Below are positions 1-11,667 of a stretch of 64,000 nt of DNA, one piece after another. A model generated the notes under the pieces. The model made no database searches, had not been told where the DNA came from, and saw only the letters and a list, made by a program, of their open reading frames with translations. The DNA is from Symbiodinium natans (taxonomy: Eukaryota > Sar > Dinophyceae > Suessiales > Symbiodiniaceae): assembly GCA_905221605.1 (NCBI GenBank), contig CAJNDS010002551.1, positions 248,501 to 312,500 of the forward strand, in the 5' to 3' direction. Position 1 is the first letter of the stretch, and each line of letters begins with the position of its first letter. Position numbers and translations under genes: made by a program.

Positions 1-2
1 AT

Positions 3-335
3 CAAGGTGCGTATCAAGGTCCTCCAGCAGGGGCCCCAGTAGCCTTTGGCACAAGAAGCGAAGAAAGCATGTAAGTATCAAAGAGTGGCCGCAGAATCAC
101 CTGAGAGTGAAGAGCTGCAGGCTGGACACCCTCAGGGCCCTTACGGCGGGTATGGGCAAGTAGGCTGGAAGATGCTGGAAGCCGGTCCGTGAGTCCAGTC
201 TCGGATGTTGAATTCCTCGATTCCTCGATCTTTGCAGGCAACATGCCCCCACATGCAGGAGGTCAGCCCCAAGCGGCCCAGCCGCCGCAGAAAGGTGCCC
301 TTGGCTTCGCCATGAACCCCGACTGGTGCACCTAG
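3..335 (+). CDS. 3' end of an unrecognised Gln/Gly/Pro-rich gene (partial)
   Basis: The gene enters from the left edge. A first exon piece (about 3-68) reads QGPPAGAPVAFGTRSEES. A strong GTAAGT signal follows at 70, and a TTTGCAG acceptor ends at 236. The next exon reads GGQPQAAQPPQKGALGF and stops with TAG at 333-335 after MNPDWCT. The shared Gln/Gly/Pro composition argues that both pieces belong to one protein. Keeping this frame needs a GC donor just upstream of the GTAAGT; using the GT instead gives another open frame without the Q/G/P bias. No family is recognised. Confidence 0.3.
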
Positions 336-818
336 CCGCGCTTGCCTATGCTATCGCTCATGCCCCCACTAATTTGGCTTAACTTTGCCGGGAGTCGCTG
401 CGACTCCTGCCAGGAGCCAGTACTTCTTTGCCGCGTCGTGCTCAATAATGCTGAAGACTTAGCCTGTCAGCTCTCGTCTCCTGGCAGCCATTAGCGGCCA
501 TCCACTCGAATTCGCGACTCAGGCTTGGAGCCTTCATTGGCGGACTCTGCCTTTTCTTTTCTTTCGAGCCCTTGCCCTTATTGCCCTTATGATATCGCTT
601 GGAGGGAACCTTGTGCCACTTCTGGCTGAGGCTAGTTGACTTTCTGGAAACCTGCTACATCATGCTTTTTGGGGGTCAGCCTGGCAAATCTTCTTGCTTT
701 CCTTGCTGCGGTTTTCTATCGTGACAGCTGGGCCAGGCGTCCTTGCCTTGATGGACACCCCATGCTTCAAAACCATGAAGACAGCAACTTGCTCTGCATG
801 TCGAGCTGAGGCAGCTGA
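336..818. other. no gene seen
   Basis: This stretch follows the stop of the first gene. I see no reading frame with convincing codon character, no repeat of note and no RNA-like fold. A 70-codon frame on the + strand at 694-906 begins with TTG and overlaps the better candidate exon at 819-947 in another frame. Confidence 0.3.
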
Positions 819-947
819 GGTGTTTCGGAAATATTTGCGCATGAGACCAATGTCGATCAGGTCAAGGATCATCGGGAGTACTTTTCCAAGTACATCGGCA
901 TCCTGACTCGAGTGACAGGCGAAATGCTTGCGCATGCTTGCACATAG
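819..947 (+). CDS. candidate exon, unknown protein
   Basis: A frame without an ATG runs from 819 to the TAG at 945-947. It includes the helical, mixed-charge segments NVDQVKDHREYFSKYIGI and LTRVTGEMLAHAC. The segment is preceded by CTGAG, which could serve as an acceptor. The composition looks like a real internal or terminal exon rather than a chance frame, but no domain is recognised and no flanking exon can be joined with confidence. Confidence 0.25.
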   Translation, partial: GVSEIFAHETNVDQVKDHREYFSKYIGILTRVTGEMLAHACT

Positions 948-1180
948 ATCGCATAGGTGTGTGGAGCACATGGAGCAGCCCACACCCGATTCGACTCCCC
1001 ACCTGGTGCGGTCATTGGAAGGCAAGGGCATCGCATTCCTTTTCCTGGGCTGCTCGCTGTTCTCCACCATGTGGGACAATCTGGACTACCCCCCAGTGCC
1101 AATCAGAGTCTGCTCCGGTAGGGTTTGAATCGAGGATTGAATACTTCAGTGGCTTGAGACTGTGAGAGGAGAGCACCTTC

Positions 1181-2138
1181 ATGAAGTTCCTGGCTTTTGT
1201 CCTGTGTGTTCTACCAATGCTCGTTGGCGCCTGACACCCAGGAATACTCTCTAATCAACCGACTGTGAAGCGGATAGGTGCAAGAATATACAGAGCTACT
1301 GCACTTACGTGTAATTGCTATATAGAAGCTGCTGTCATCTGAGCCTTTCAGAGCCAAGATTGCGGCATTGGTCATCGGCTTCATCAAGAGCCAGAAGCTC
1401 AACAAAGCTCGCGAAGCCTTAGCGAGCCAGGCCCGAAACCAACAGTTTTCTACAGTTTTCTGCACAAATTGGCAAGAATTTGCAAATATCCATAAGGACT
1501 CAATCAGAAGGTGAAGTCGCACAGTAGATTCAGCAGAGTTACGTCTACTGGATCATGAAAACTGTGCGCACCCCCTGTTGCTGCGCCAGATAACTGACAG
1601 CATCGGCACGCTGTACGACCAGTACGCTAGAACATATCCAGGGCTGCACGTGGCCAGCTCAGTGGGGCTCAGTGATCCTCCGAGAGAGGAGAAGCCTTCC
1701 GAATCGGATCAATCTTGTGATCTTTGGTGCCAAAGGGTGGTCTGACCATGGTGGAGTTTGGTGACCTGACCGACAAGCTTGCAGGCTTCAAGTGGGAAGG
1801 CCAGCATAGCTTCGGGGATCGCAAGCGATTCGGAGCCGAGCAGACATCCGCGTCTCCTGCTGTCAGATACCGACCTCAAGCTGATCTTTAATGCTCTTGT
1901 CAGCAATCCTGCCTGGAGGGCAAATCCTACAGGTGCACCTAAGGGTGATTCTAAGGGTGATTCTGAGGTGATTCCATATCGATTTTGGGGCATTGCACTT
2001 GCACTCCAGTCAGAAGACATCAGAAGACTGTTCGCAGGTTTTGGTTCGCACGGTCAGCAGACGGTCGATTTCGCCAGGATCCCTCGCGAGGACATCAGGG
2101 ATCATGGGGTTGGAATGTTACAACGTTACACCTTGTAA
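1181..2138 (+). CDS. candidate multi-exon gene starting with a signal peptide
   Basis: An ATG at 1181 opens MKFLAFVLCVLPMLVGA, a typical cleavable signal sequence, followed within a codon or two by a GC that could be a donor. Downstream + strand pieces in coding-like frames are: after the CTTTCAG ending at 1351, AKIAALVIGFIKSQKLNKAR; after the ATTCAGCAG near 1533, HPLLLRQITDSIGTLYDQYA; from 1750, MVEFGDLTDKLAGFKWEG; from about 1865, DTDLKLIFNALVSNPAWRAN; and from about 1975, IPYRFWGIALALQSEDIRR, ending in TAA at 2136-2138. If joined, the product would be a secreted or endomembrane protein of roughly 250 residues. No family is recognised, and the joining of exons is inferred only from strand, order and spacing. 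Confidence 0.4.
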
Positions 2139-3230
2139 GCCAAGCGAAGTGTCACTTGACGGTTGAGCGACACTTTGATGTCACGCTGTCATGCGAAGGA
2201 TTTGCTTGGCTGGGTGAGAGGTGGTATAGTACCGTCCCTAGTCAGGCCAAGATATGAGTCGACAGGTATTTGTTGAATCTGCGAACCATCTCCCCCGTGC
2301 ATCCCATGCGCCCATGCCCCAGCTCTGAGATTCCAAGGTGTGGCTGTGATGCAAGCAGCCCCGGCCTCTCATGCCGCTGCGGCGATGCAAGTAAACCGTC
2401 TTAAGTCCATTACTAGTAGAGGCTAAGGCGCCTAAGCCCTAAGCCTTCAGGTGACCCTGCAACTACAAGAAACATAGAAACAAAATGAGCCAAAAGTGCC
2501 GTTGACGAAGTGGCAGGAGCTGCATGCAACAATTAAAGTTGGAAATGCAGGCGAGTCGTCCACTGTACGCCTTTTGGCTAATTCGAGCAGGCTTGCTCCA
2601 ATCGAAACTGAACGCTGCACAATAGCATGTCAGTAGTCGGTCTCTGAGCAGAATAAGAGCAAGCCTTTGTGGTGATCGTCAGCATGTGCTTGACCCAAAG
2701 AGGATGTGGGATCTACTCGCACCGCCATACTGTTAATGATGCTGTTGAAAGTGCCCTGCCTCAGCTTGAAACACTTGATGGCTATGGACACGTGGGCAGG
2801 GCGAGCTTGATCTTGAGCCGTGAGAATGTTCACGGATGCTTCTTGGAAATTTGGGACAACGCTGTCCCTCATCAAAGCCCTCGCGAGCGCACCATGCCAT
2901 TTGATGTTCAGCTTTTGTCAAGGCTTTGAGCTTTTCCCATGAGATTTGAGGTCAGATTCGGTTTTGGGAATCGTTCTCATGGTTCGATGTGTCGCTGCTC
3001 GTTGCCGGCCCCAGCTTTCGTACCCACCATCCTAAACAAACACAAGCATCGGCCGCAACCAAGCAGGGGCCCAGGAGCCAAAGTAGCTAAAGGCGCATTG
3101 TGAGACTCATCAAACTTGGACACTTTCATGGCTTCGAGCCCCCTGACATAGCTAGAACCACAGGCTCAGTAGAGTTTTGCCTTCGTTTTGCTGCTGCCGA
3201 CATGACAGTGCCATGGAGCTGAGCCCTCAG
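2139..3230. other. mostly non-coding, with one weak + strand frame
   Basis: Nothing convincing is seen at 2139-2650. A degenerate telomere-like run (CCTAAGCCCTAAGCC) lies near 2431-2447. Between 2669 and 2935 two + strand frames compete: one gives VESALPQLETLDGYGHVGR and another MFTDASWKFGTTLSLIKALA. Either may be an exon, and neither can be assigned to a family. Confidence 0.25.
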
Positions 3231-4177
3231 TCTGAGCCTGCTTGCGGGCATCACCTGTAGCTCCCTGATAGCTCCTGAAGCTGGAGCTAAAGACGCTGCT
3301 GACGAGGTCTGTAGCAGCAAGACGATGGGAATCATTCTGGCAAAGCGGGAAGAGGCCATGGGGGCCATGGGAGGTTTCTGGTTGTCTGCAGTCCTTGAGA
3401 CAGCCTAGATGCATCCTTCAGTGCCGCAGGAGAGAATTTCTTTCAACCAAACCCGAGCACGTTTTGGCCTGAGATGCACGAGGATGTTGATGCGAAGGGG
3501 CAGATTGCCTTCACTGCAGTGCTTGGACTTGGGTTAAGCAAAAGATGCCGGCAGGTGCATCCGCCTACCTTGAGAAATGTCGGCCAGACTACATTGAGGC
3601 CAAGCGCGCCGCTTTTCACAGTGGCAGGTCTCATGTACAATGCTAAACAGGATGATGTCTTGCTGGGGCTAGCCCCTGACGAAGAGGAGAGCATGTTGTG
3701 TGACTGTCAGCATCATGTGATCAAAGTCGTGAGCGAGAGACAAAACATGCTGTCACTTTCCCCTGCTATTCCATATACCTTAATGTATGCGAGCAGCCAT
3801 GAACTTGGTGCCTTTCGAGTTCTCACGAAATCGCATGGCACAGCCTTCGCTTCGCAGGACGGCAACCAGAAGGACGAAGACGAGGAAGAAGAGAACCAGG
3901 CATGGTGCAGTATGATTGCGCACTGAAACAAAGCCTCGTCAGTGAATGATGGAAATGCGTATCAGTCACCATGACATCCCAACTTCAGCGCATTTGGGAT
4001 CGAATCCCGAAGAATTCGATAATACGTTGTGGTTGGCATGCTGCCTTGTCTCAGGAGCCTGAAGTCGAGGAGGAGGAGGACGAGGAGGATGAGGATAAAG
4101 AAGAGGAGGCTAAATTCTGTTCGGTCGGATGTGATATGTGGCAGGTACCCCCTCGAGACTCGATACGTTTGTGCTGA
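3231..4177 (+). CDS. candidate multi-exon gene with an acidic C-terminal part, unknown
   Basis: The first clear exon follows a CCCTCAG acceptor ending at 3230 and reads through EAGAKDAADEVCSSKTMG and KREEAMGAMGGFWLSAVLE to a TAG at 3406-3408, unless an intron intervenes. A second exon at 3555-3623 follows GCCGGCAG and encodes ASAYLEKCRPDYIEAKRAAF, ending at a possible GC donor. Later pieces are acidic: DEDEEEENQAW near 3870 and EPEVEEEEDEEDEDKEEEAK at about 4056-4115, just after GTCTCAG. The GFWL motif plus acidic tail recalls nucleosome-assembly (NAP/SET) proteins, but the similarity is too short to rely on. Confidence 0.35.
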
Positions 4178-4340
4178 CATCTTGCAAGGATGAACGAAAA
4201 TTGATGGCCGAAGCTAGTTCGAGGCTCGAAGTTGCGGACTCTTCGTGGTTATAGAGTCTGCCAATGCGTCCGTCATGAGTAATTTTCGCTTGCTACTTGC
4301 TACCTCGTCCTTGGGCTTGCACCTTGCACCACTGCAGGGC

Positions 4341-4890
4341 CAAGGAGCGAGTCCAGGCTGAGCTGAAAAAGTTCCGGCAGGCTGCCATCAAAGGCCCAAC
4401 TCGCCTTGTGCGCAGAAGTGGTCTGCCTAGTGGTCTGCCTCCTGGTACCTGTTGCATGTGTTCGCATGTGCTTTTCTCTCCGACGCTGTCGGCGCAGGCA
4501 ACCGATGGGCACTGATGAAAATGACTCGTTCACCGCATTATCCTCAGTGCAGAGAGCTCTGTTACTGTAGTAGTTGCTCTTGTCAACCTGTGCACCTAAG
4601 GCACTTGGCCATCGATTCGCCTGACCAACATGGCCCAGAGCTCTGATTTCGGAGCCGCTGAGAGCTTGCCAGAGTTTTTGCCGAATGCTTCTTTTTGCGG
4701 CCAGGCCGAACAGCGTTGCATTTGGCAGCGGAGCATGGCCAGAATCGAGCAGCTCTGTCCCAAGTCAAACACGCAACATCTCCTTGTGGCCTCTGCAGAA
4801 TTTAGAATGCAGCTGCAGAATGTGAGAAAAAGAAGCTGGGTCAGGTGGAGATACTGCTTGGAGCGCGCGCACGTCATGCGCGGACCCTAG
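4341..4890 (+). CDS. candidate exons upstream of the ankyrin gene, unknown
   Basis: After the acceptor-like CCACTGCAG a charged helix AKERVQAELKKFRQAAIKG is encoded near 4341-4398. A second frame opens at ATG 4630 with MAQSSDFGAAESLPEFLPN and runs to 4890. Both are on the strand of the ankyrin exons and could be its 5' exons or the end of another gene. No domain is visible. Confidence 0.3.
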
Positions 4891-4903
4891 CATTGCAAAT
4901 GGT

Positions 4904-6011
4904 TTGGGACGCATGGCAATTTGGCTATATCTGGCTAAGGACATCAAGACGAAAATGGGCTGGACTCCGCTGCACGTGTCAGCCTTCCATGGGCAGGTCA
5001 CGCGGCACACGTTTAAAGCATCTCGGTGTTTTCTGCATTCTTCAATAATGTTCAAACATCATTTTCAACTACAGGTTCATTGCTTGCAGGATATACAGTT
5101 GAAACCACAGTCCGATCAGTCGAGGATTCAATGCTGCGCCCAGTCAGGGACGCATCTGAGAAGCATGAAACCCCAGCCGACATTCGGAGCGACGGAAGCA
5201 GCTCCACCCGAAGCATGCAAAGCTCCCACGGTATCACGACCAGCACGCATCGCTCGTGAGTGAGTGACTGAGGAGTGACTGCCAACTGGGTGGCTAGTTG
5301 GTAGCCATTTCCCTCCTGCCTTCTCAGGGGGCTCCGATACGTCATTGCCCCTTCCGCGGTTGGAGTTCAGGCTGGCCGCGCGCCCCGGTTCCGAAAACGT
5401 CATCACCCGAGGCATAAAGGGAAAAGGAGGGGCTCCTCGGGCTCCACTCACTTCACACAACACAGATGTCAAAAGCAGGGGCCGCCGTCCCCCGCACAAG
5501 GCAGCCCCCCCAGTGAGGGGAAGCACGCATCATCACCGCCACGAGGCCTGAATTAAGACCACGACCACGACAACAGCAGGATTGAATAGCTCAGCAGGCG
5601 AAACTCCAAATGCCATGTCGAGTGTGTTCAGATGTGTGCAGTACTCGTGCACTGCGCTCATCACGGTGGCCAGCACAGTGCCAGTTTGTATCTCCTCTGT
5701 CTCCTCTTTTTGCTCCCAGCACAGGAGTGGTTGCAGTTTCTGTGGACAGTTTGCCCCTCTTTGCCAAGGTTGCTTGCATCAACCTCCTGCTGCAATCCAC
5801 AGCCGATGTCAATTGCAAGGAGAAGTGATAGACTCTGATGGACTGAAAAGCACTTGATCACACGATTTTTGAGCTCCGTTGTGGCTTGGCGCGCCGGGGG
5901 GGACGGGCTTCGCCGTGCAAAGTTTGTCAATCGCTATGATGTGACCTCAAGGAGAAACATGGCTGCACTCCACTTATGTTTGCAGCTTCCTCGCCGAAGC
6001 CACCAGCTCAG
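4904..6011 (+). CDS. ankyrin-repeat protein, first recognised exons
   Basis: Exon 1 (about 4904-4996) contains the ankyrin motif GWTPLHVSAFHGQV and ends at CAG|GTCACG. Exon 2 (5088-5258) encodes a polar linker rich in Ser and Thr and ends at TC|GTGAGT. Exon 3 (up to 5819) carries the second helix and loop VACINLLLQSTADVNCK. Exon 4 (5952-6011) continues as EKHGCTPLMFAASSPKPPAQ and ends at CAG|GTGATT. Exons 3 and 4 join perfectly as one ankyrin repeat only if the 132-nt intron 5820-5951 begins with GA and ends with AG. Ankyrin repeats bind proteins; partner and location cannot be read here. The true start is not identified. Confidence 0.7.
5260..5750. other. intronic or intergenic stretch inside the ankyrin gene
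   Basis: No ankyrin motif or other convincing coding segment is seen between the GTGAGT donor at 5259 and the exon ending at 5819. Short open frames on both strands are GC-rich and arginine-rich, without domain character. Confidence 0.35.
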
Positions 6012-6599
6012 GTGATTTGCAAGAGATCTTTAATGGCTTGTAGGTTTGTTTTTCCTTACAGTAGCAGCCGGTGGATCTAAAACTCTCTTAGCCAGCTCTC
6101 TCCGCCTGTTGAATCCGTACAAGGTTATACTTGGTGGACCTGGTATCCAAGAAGGATCGCGCACGTCGGCTGAAAGCGCGCTGGACCCCCTGGCTCTTCA
6201 CAGCATCCCAGCATCTTGGGAGTCCCACAGTCTTCGCAGTCTTGAAGAGGGCGATTCCCCCCCCCGTTCTCGGATTTTAACGCGAATGCTGAGGCCAGGA
6301 TGCTGACAAGAAACGGAGGGAGCAAGAGGAGGACAGGATGGATCTAGACTTGGCCAGCCCGACACCTACAAGTGGAGAGCGTGGTACTTGTAGTGTTTAA
6401 TAACCTCCTTACTGCCCCAAAGCAAGAACACCAGGTGCTAGCAGGGAGAAGGGGGCAGGAAGCATTTCCACCACGGCACCGAATGTTGCGGGGAGCTGAG
6501 TTTTTCTAAGCATGCTGCATGCTGCCTGGACTGGATGTAGCCTCGGAGGTGTGGAAGTTCTACCAGAGTCGTATCGAGCTTCTGGTCTTGAATGCCCTG

Positions 6600-8700
6600 T
6601 TGTCCTCGCCAAAGATCAAGGTGGGCTAGTGCTGAGCTTGCTAAGAGCTTGAAAGCAATGACAGAGTTGATCCCGTCTATAGACAAGGTCGATGCCTATG
6701 ACAACAAGCGACGGACAGCTTTACTTTATGCGGCCCGGTTCGGCAGAACTTACGCAGTCAGCCGTCTACTGGATGCAAAAGCCAGTTTGGGATTCGCTGA
6801 CCGAGCCAGGGCCTTGGCTTTTGTCCACAGTTGCATATGGACGTTTGAATTTGTCACTATTCGTTGTGGATGGAAGTAAGTGCACACAATTCAGCCAATC
6901 TCAGAAAATGACGAGCACAATCACTACAAACTTCGTGAGCACGGCTCCAATCACCGCATATCTTGACTGCTTGCTTTGCATGCTGCACCGGCACGATCCT
7001 CCAGACGGCAGTTGCTTGGGGACTCCAAATTGCACGACCCTCTGCAACCGGTGACACCGGAGCATGGTGAGCCGACCTGTGCAACGCTCCCTTCTCGAGG
7101 CTCACACGACAGCGACAATGCTATGAGCACAGTCTGCATCCTCTAATGGCCCCGATGAACAAAACATACAGAGCTTTCTACCGCAGACCAACGCGTGCTT
7201 GGTCTCAGGCCTCCCATCTCAGAGCCCGGAAGCTCTCCAGTAGCCCGCTGTATCCAGCGCTGGTTTGGGGAATGTGGAGGGGCTTACTTGGCTAATGAGG
7301 CAGAAGGCGTCATCCCAAGTGGAGACATACGTCACCTACATCTAAGAACATGCAACAAGTTACACGTAGTCGTAAAGTGTCGAAACGTGGTTCATAGAGA
7401 GTCTTTTGGACAACTTGTGAGTTGTGCGCCCACTTCCCCTTATCCATCCCTTCCATTTCATGCAGATTCTCGTTGCTACTGCTGCACGTGACTTCATCTG
7501 AGGAGGGCCAAGTACCTCTTTTTGCCGCAGCCTGCAACGAGCACTTGGACACCGTAGACCTGTTGCTTCGTGCCGGATCCAACATCAACGCCACAGACCA
7601 GCCGCTGCCTTTGGGTCACTTTGCAGACTTTTCAGATGGTTCATGCTTCAACTCATTACAGCATTACAGGTATTTTCGGACTCCTCTGCACGGAGCTCTG
7701 GAAGAGGGCGACGAGAGCATGGCGAACTTGCTTCTCAAAGCTGGTGCCAGTGCCAGCCTTACCTTGCTCGCGACCTTGCTTGCGAGCTTAGGTACCCATT
7801 GCATGAATCATTTGGTGGCATGTCGTCAGTCAAGAACCCAGCACCTGCAGGTGTGAATGCCTATGACTGTGAGGGTCGAACTCCTATCATGCTGGCGATG
7901 GACAGAGGGAACAGACGACTGTTCTCCAAGATTGTCCGCCGCTTATAGCTTCCATTCGATTCAGGTCCCGCGTTGAAAGTCCGGTTATCTTCCGCTGTGG
8001 CACATGTGGCACGAGGTCGAGAAGAAGTCGAATTTGGATGTTCTGGATAAGAGGGGATGGAATGTGGTCATTTACGCCATCGAAACCCAGATGTTGACCG
8101 ATGCCTGGTCCTCGGCATTGGGAGTTGTGAGGTCTGAGGATGTCTGAGGTGCGGGATGTGACCACGCTAGGTCTATCCTTTGCTGATGAAGCTAAACAAG
8201 AATGCAGCGATCATCTTGCGGGCCAGAGATCCCCAGGCACAGCGCTCGTATGCGGGAAAGGCTCAGCTCGTGGCGAATGCGTTGTGGAACTCAGAATGTA
8301 CAGTGCAGGGCCTGAACGCCGTGCACCATGCAGCGCAGCTACCCAATGCCGAGCTGTCCACGAAGTGCGTTCAGCAGCTGGCCAATCTGGACTTTGAGGC
8401 ATTTGGCCCGGCCATTCCTATAATTCTAGCCGGGTTGACAGCAGGCAGCGAGCTTCGGTGACTGCAACGGAGACACGGCGATCCATTCCGCTGCTGAGCG
8501 GGGCCGGCTGGAGGCTACCAGCACTTAGCCTACCACATGCTACCACCACGGCATGATCTATTAATATTACCCATTGCCTTCTTTGCAGAGAGGTGCTGCG
8601 CATTTTCATCGACCGTCTGCCATCCCTGGACTACTTGAACAACCGCGGGGAGACCCCTCTGCACTATGCCGCGCTTGGGCCTCGAGATAGCTTCGGCTTC
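6600..8700 (+). CDS. ankyrin-repeat protein, middle exons
   Basis: Successive + strand exons each carry ankyrin motifs. About 6645-6812: DNKRRTALLYAARFGRTYAV then SRLLDAKASLGFADRA. About 6828-6878: AYGRLNLSLFVVDG, between CCACAG and GTAAGTG. About 7471-7608: GQVPLFAAACNEHLDTVDLL and LRAGSNINATDQ. From 7671: RTPLHGALEEGDESMANLLL. From 7851: GVNAYDCEGRTPIMLAMDRG. About 8011-8100: DVLDKRGWNVVIYAIET. About 8180-8455: GLNAVHHAAQLPNAELSTK. About 8454-8525: DCNGDTAIHSAAERGRLEA. From 8589: LNNRGETPLHYAALGP. Most exons hold about one repeat, so exon and repeat borders roughly agree. Some repeats deviate from the TPLH consensus. Confidence 0.75.
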
Positions 8701-8849
8701 TGCCTTGCCATGCCTTGCCACTCAAAGCGCCAATTGTTTGTTGAGTATTGAGTTGAACTGTTGAACTTTTAAAGTTGAAGTTATTTAAGTTGAAGTTGCT
8801 GAAAGGCGGGGTGGGCACATGGCCTGCGTGGTGGCATTGGTCCATGGGG

Positions 8850-11656
8850 CCTCAGGGAGGAACGGCCCCTGCGATGCAGGAGCCATTGACTCTCAAGGAC
8901 AGTGCTTTCAAAGTGGTCAAAGCATTCGATGTGCGCTTCCTGTCTGCAGTGGATGTCACCGACGCACAGCACCAACGCAACAAGATGGTGCTGTTTGAAT
9001 GCTCTTGGAAACGACGGACATCCTTCTGTAAGTGCCGCAACCTTTTCAACAAACCGGGTTTCACAAAAGCGCACTGTTACGACTTACGAAAACGAGAGAC
9101 GACAGCACCTCTTTCTGCTTTAGCCTTCAATTGGAAAACTGTCTGCCACCCAAGTTCTAATGTGGTCATGCTCCACAAGCTAAAGTTCCTAAAGTTGGCC
9201 AAACGTGTTTAGGAATCAAACTGTTTGATTCGGCAGATGAAGTTCATGATCGTAATGAAAGGTGTCACGCACAAGCATTCCGAAAGTGGCTGCGACTCTG
9301 AGGAGTGTGCGCATCACACATCCACATCTAACAATGTCTAACCCCCCGCAAACCGCTGCTCGACCCGAGTTGGGCTGCGAGACGACAGAAATTTTCTCCC
9401 CGTTTCTTCTACTTGCCTGGCTCCGACACAAATGGTTGAAGGATGGAACTTGCTGATGCACGCCTGCGTTTCTGGGCACCTTGATCTGGTCAACTTGCTT
9501 CTGCAGAACAGGGAGGCCCGAGTTGGAGCTAAAAGCAGAGCTAAACTGCGTTGAGAACAGAGTGTCACGGAGCCGTCGTGTCGAGGGCCAGCACCCGGAC
9601 CTGGCCTTTCCGCCATTGGATGTGAACCATGAAGACCGTGCAGGGCAGACGGCTAAGCGGGCTTTGTGGGGGTATGCTGAGCAATGTATGGCACCGTATG
9701 GCTCTATATGGCTGTCCTTGCATATAAAGCGTGCACGCATGCATTGCGAGAGCCGCATGAGTGGTGTTCAGGGTGAACGCCCTCTGTGTGGCTGCCAGAG
9801 AAGGGCCTTCCTGCCACAGTTGGACATCAATGTCGAAACGGCAAGGCTGATCAGAGCGTTTTGCCAAGCTGCGGAAACAGGCACTGGCAGCTGCTGCCAT
9901 CGCTGGTTTTGGCCGGGTCCAACACCGCAGGGAAGGCAGGCGGCAAGCATGCCGGTGGCAGAACATGGCACATAAGATCAAGGTGTTTGTATCTGCTACT
10001 GTCAGAAAGCCTTTCACTGAAAGGATCGCGATGGCTTCACAGCAGTGCACTGGGCTGCCATGGAGGACGAGGCTCTTACGATGCACAGCCCCTCAGCTTC
10101 TGGCTTCTCAGCCAAGGCAATTCAAGATACTGCATGGGGCTCTCGGCGATGCCTAAGGAAGTGCTTGCTCGATCTTGGGTTCGATGCGAATGCCAAGGAC
10201 TTCAAGGTACGGTTCAGGGGGTGCCAGTACAATGTCTGTACAAAGTCTGGTGCCATTCGCCACTCCTCGCTGAGGGCTGGACCCCTTTGATGCACGCCTG
10301 TGCTCGTGGAGCAGATGCAAAGCTGGCATGTTCGGAATAGTGATCTTGAGCAAAGTGTGAGCTTGCAGTGTGTGCACGAGCCATTGGAATGATGCCACGA
10401 TGTGGAAGGAAGTTGTCCGTGTGCTGGTGGACTTCACAGCCGAGATCGATGCCCGCAATTGGGACCCACCGCTGATCAGCTCTTCTAGCAATGGTTTGGT
10501 GCTTGTTCTTGCCGCTTGTTCTCGTATCCTTGCTGGTGTCATACGTTGTCTTGGCCACTGTGCCGTATCTGTAAAGTACTGACGGTGAACTCTCATAAAG
10601 CCGTCAATGTCAGCAGCGTCATGAGCCCTACACTTGTTTTAAGGGGAGTCTGGCTGATGAGTTCTTAAGACTTCTGCGACAACAAAGAACAGCGACATGT
10701 GCTAAAATCGCGGACTACAAGCGCGATGTAGTGAGTTTCGAACAATGACAGATTCATGTAGCAGAGTACCAGTACTTGCCTGCCTCGAACGAGATGAGAG
10801 AGACTCTAAGCACAGTTGGTAGATGTTGGGAGTACTGTTTAGCCCTCAAGTGAGAACCCCTTGACGAACTTCCCCGCCCCATAACTTGGCAGATCAGAAC
10901 CAAACGCAGGCCAGCAGGCCTTAGGTTTTCTACCGGCAACAAAACTTCCCCCAATGCCCAAAAGGCCAGACCCTGAATCCCGCTTTGTAAATACCTGTGT
11001 AGGCGGTGTTTCCTTTCAAGTATCGTAGCAACACGCGGTATTCTCACCATCCTGAGCCAATAGAACGACCGTACAACTACTGAGCCATCGCATTTGCCCA
11101 AGAGCCCAAGCCGCCCAAGCACCACAGGGTTTTGAAAAGCCCGCTTCTGCTATTGTTTTTAAACATCCTTTTTGACTGTTGTCTGTGAGAACTACCACGG
11201 ACGTCACAGTGAAAAGTTTGCGGGGATACCAGGCCACTTCCCGCATGAGAACCGTAAACGCATCATGGCCCCAATGCTGTCCAACCTGGGCGTTCAGCCG
11301 TCGGTGCTTGCAACTTGGAATGCAAAGCCCTACTAGCAAGAATGGTCATGCTAGATGCCTCAGATTTTCAAGGCATGTTCGCACAACTGCGTTACCTTCA
11401 AAAAGCAACAACAAGCAATCTAAAAGTCTTCAGGCCCCGTTTGCAAGCATGCCACCACAAACAGCAGCTAAAATCTGCCAGAACATGTGTAGGCATACAT
11501 TCCCATGACACCCAAACCGAATGTGGTTCTTGAACTCGAAAGACGACCCTTCTTCTTGAAACTCAGATCGCGAATGCAGGACGGCGACACTGCTCTGCAA
11601 ATCACGCAGAGACGCCGAGATCCGCCTGACGTGGTTGCTGTCACCAAGGCTCTTTG
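8850..11656 (+). CDS. ankyrin-repeat protein, later exons
   Basis: Exons continue on the + strand. About 8850-9027 gives FKVVKAFDVRFLSAVDVTDA before a GTAAGT. About 9440-9540 gives GWNLLMHACVSGHLDLVNLL. About 10018-10206 gives DRDGFTAVHWAAMEDEAL and later CLLDLGFDANAKDFK, ending at AAG|GTACGG. About 10277-10325 gives GWTPLMHACARGADAKL. About 10399-10490 gives KEVVRVLVDFTAEIDARN. About 11575-11656 gives MQDGDTALQITQRRRD, ending at TTTG|GTAAGC. The gap between 10500 and 11560 shows no clear repeat and may hold a long intron or a gene boundary. With the upstream exons this makes a protein of at least 16 ankyrin units. Confidence 0.65.
10600..11560. other. long non-coding stretch between ankyrin exons
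   Basis: I see no convincing exon here. Minus-strand frames at 10754-11125 and 11016-11339 have no domain character and are more likely chance frames. It may be a long intron. Confidence 0.3.
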
Positions 11657-11667
11657 GTAAGCTGCTT

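Noticed and set aside
2565-2585. Second possible spliced-leader relic (GCCTTTTGGCT)
   Set aside because: Only eight contiguous bases match and the conserved CTCAAG end is missing.
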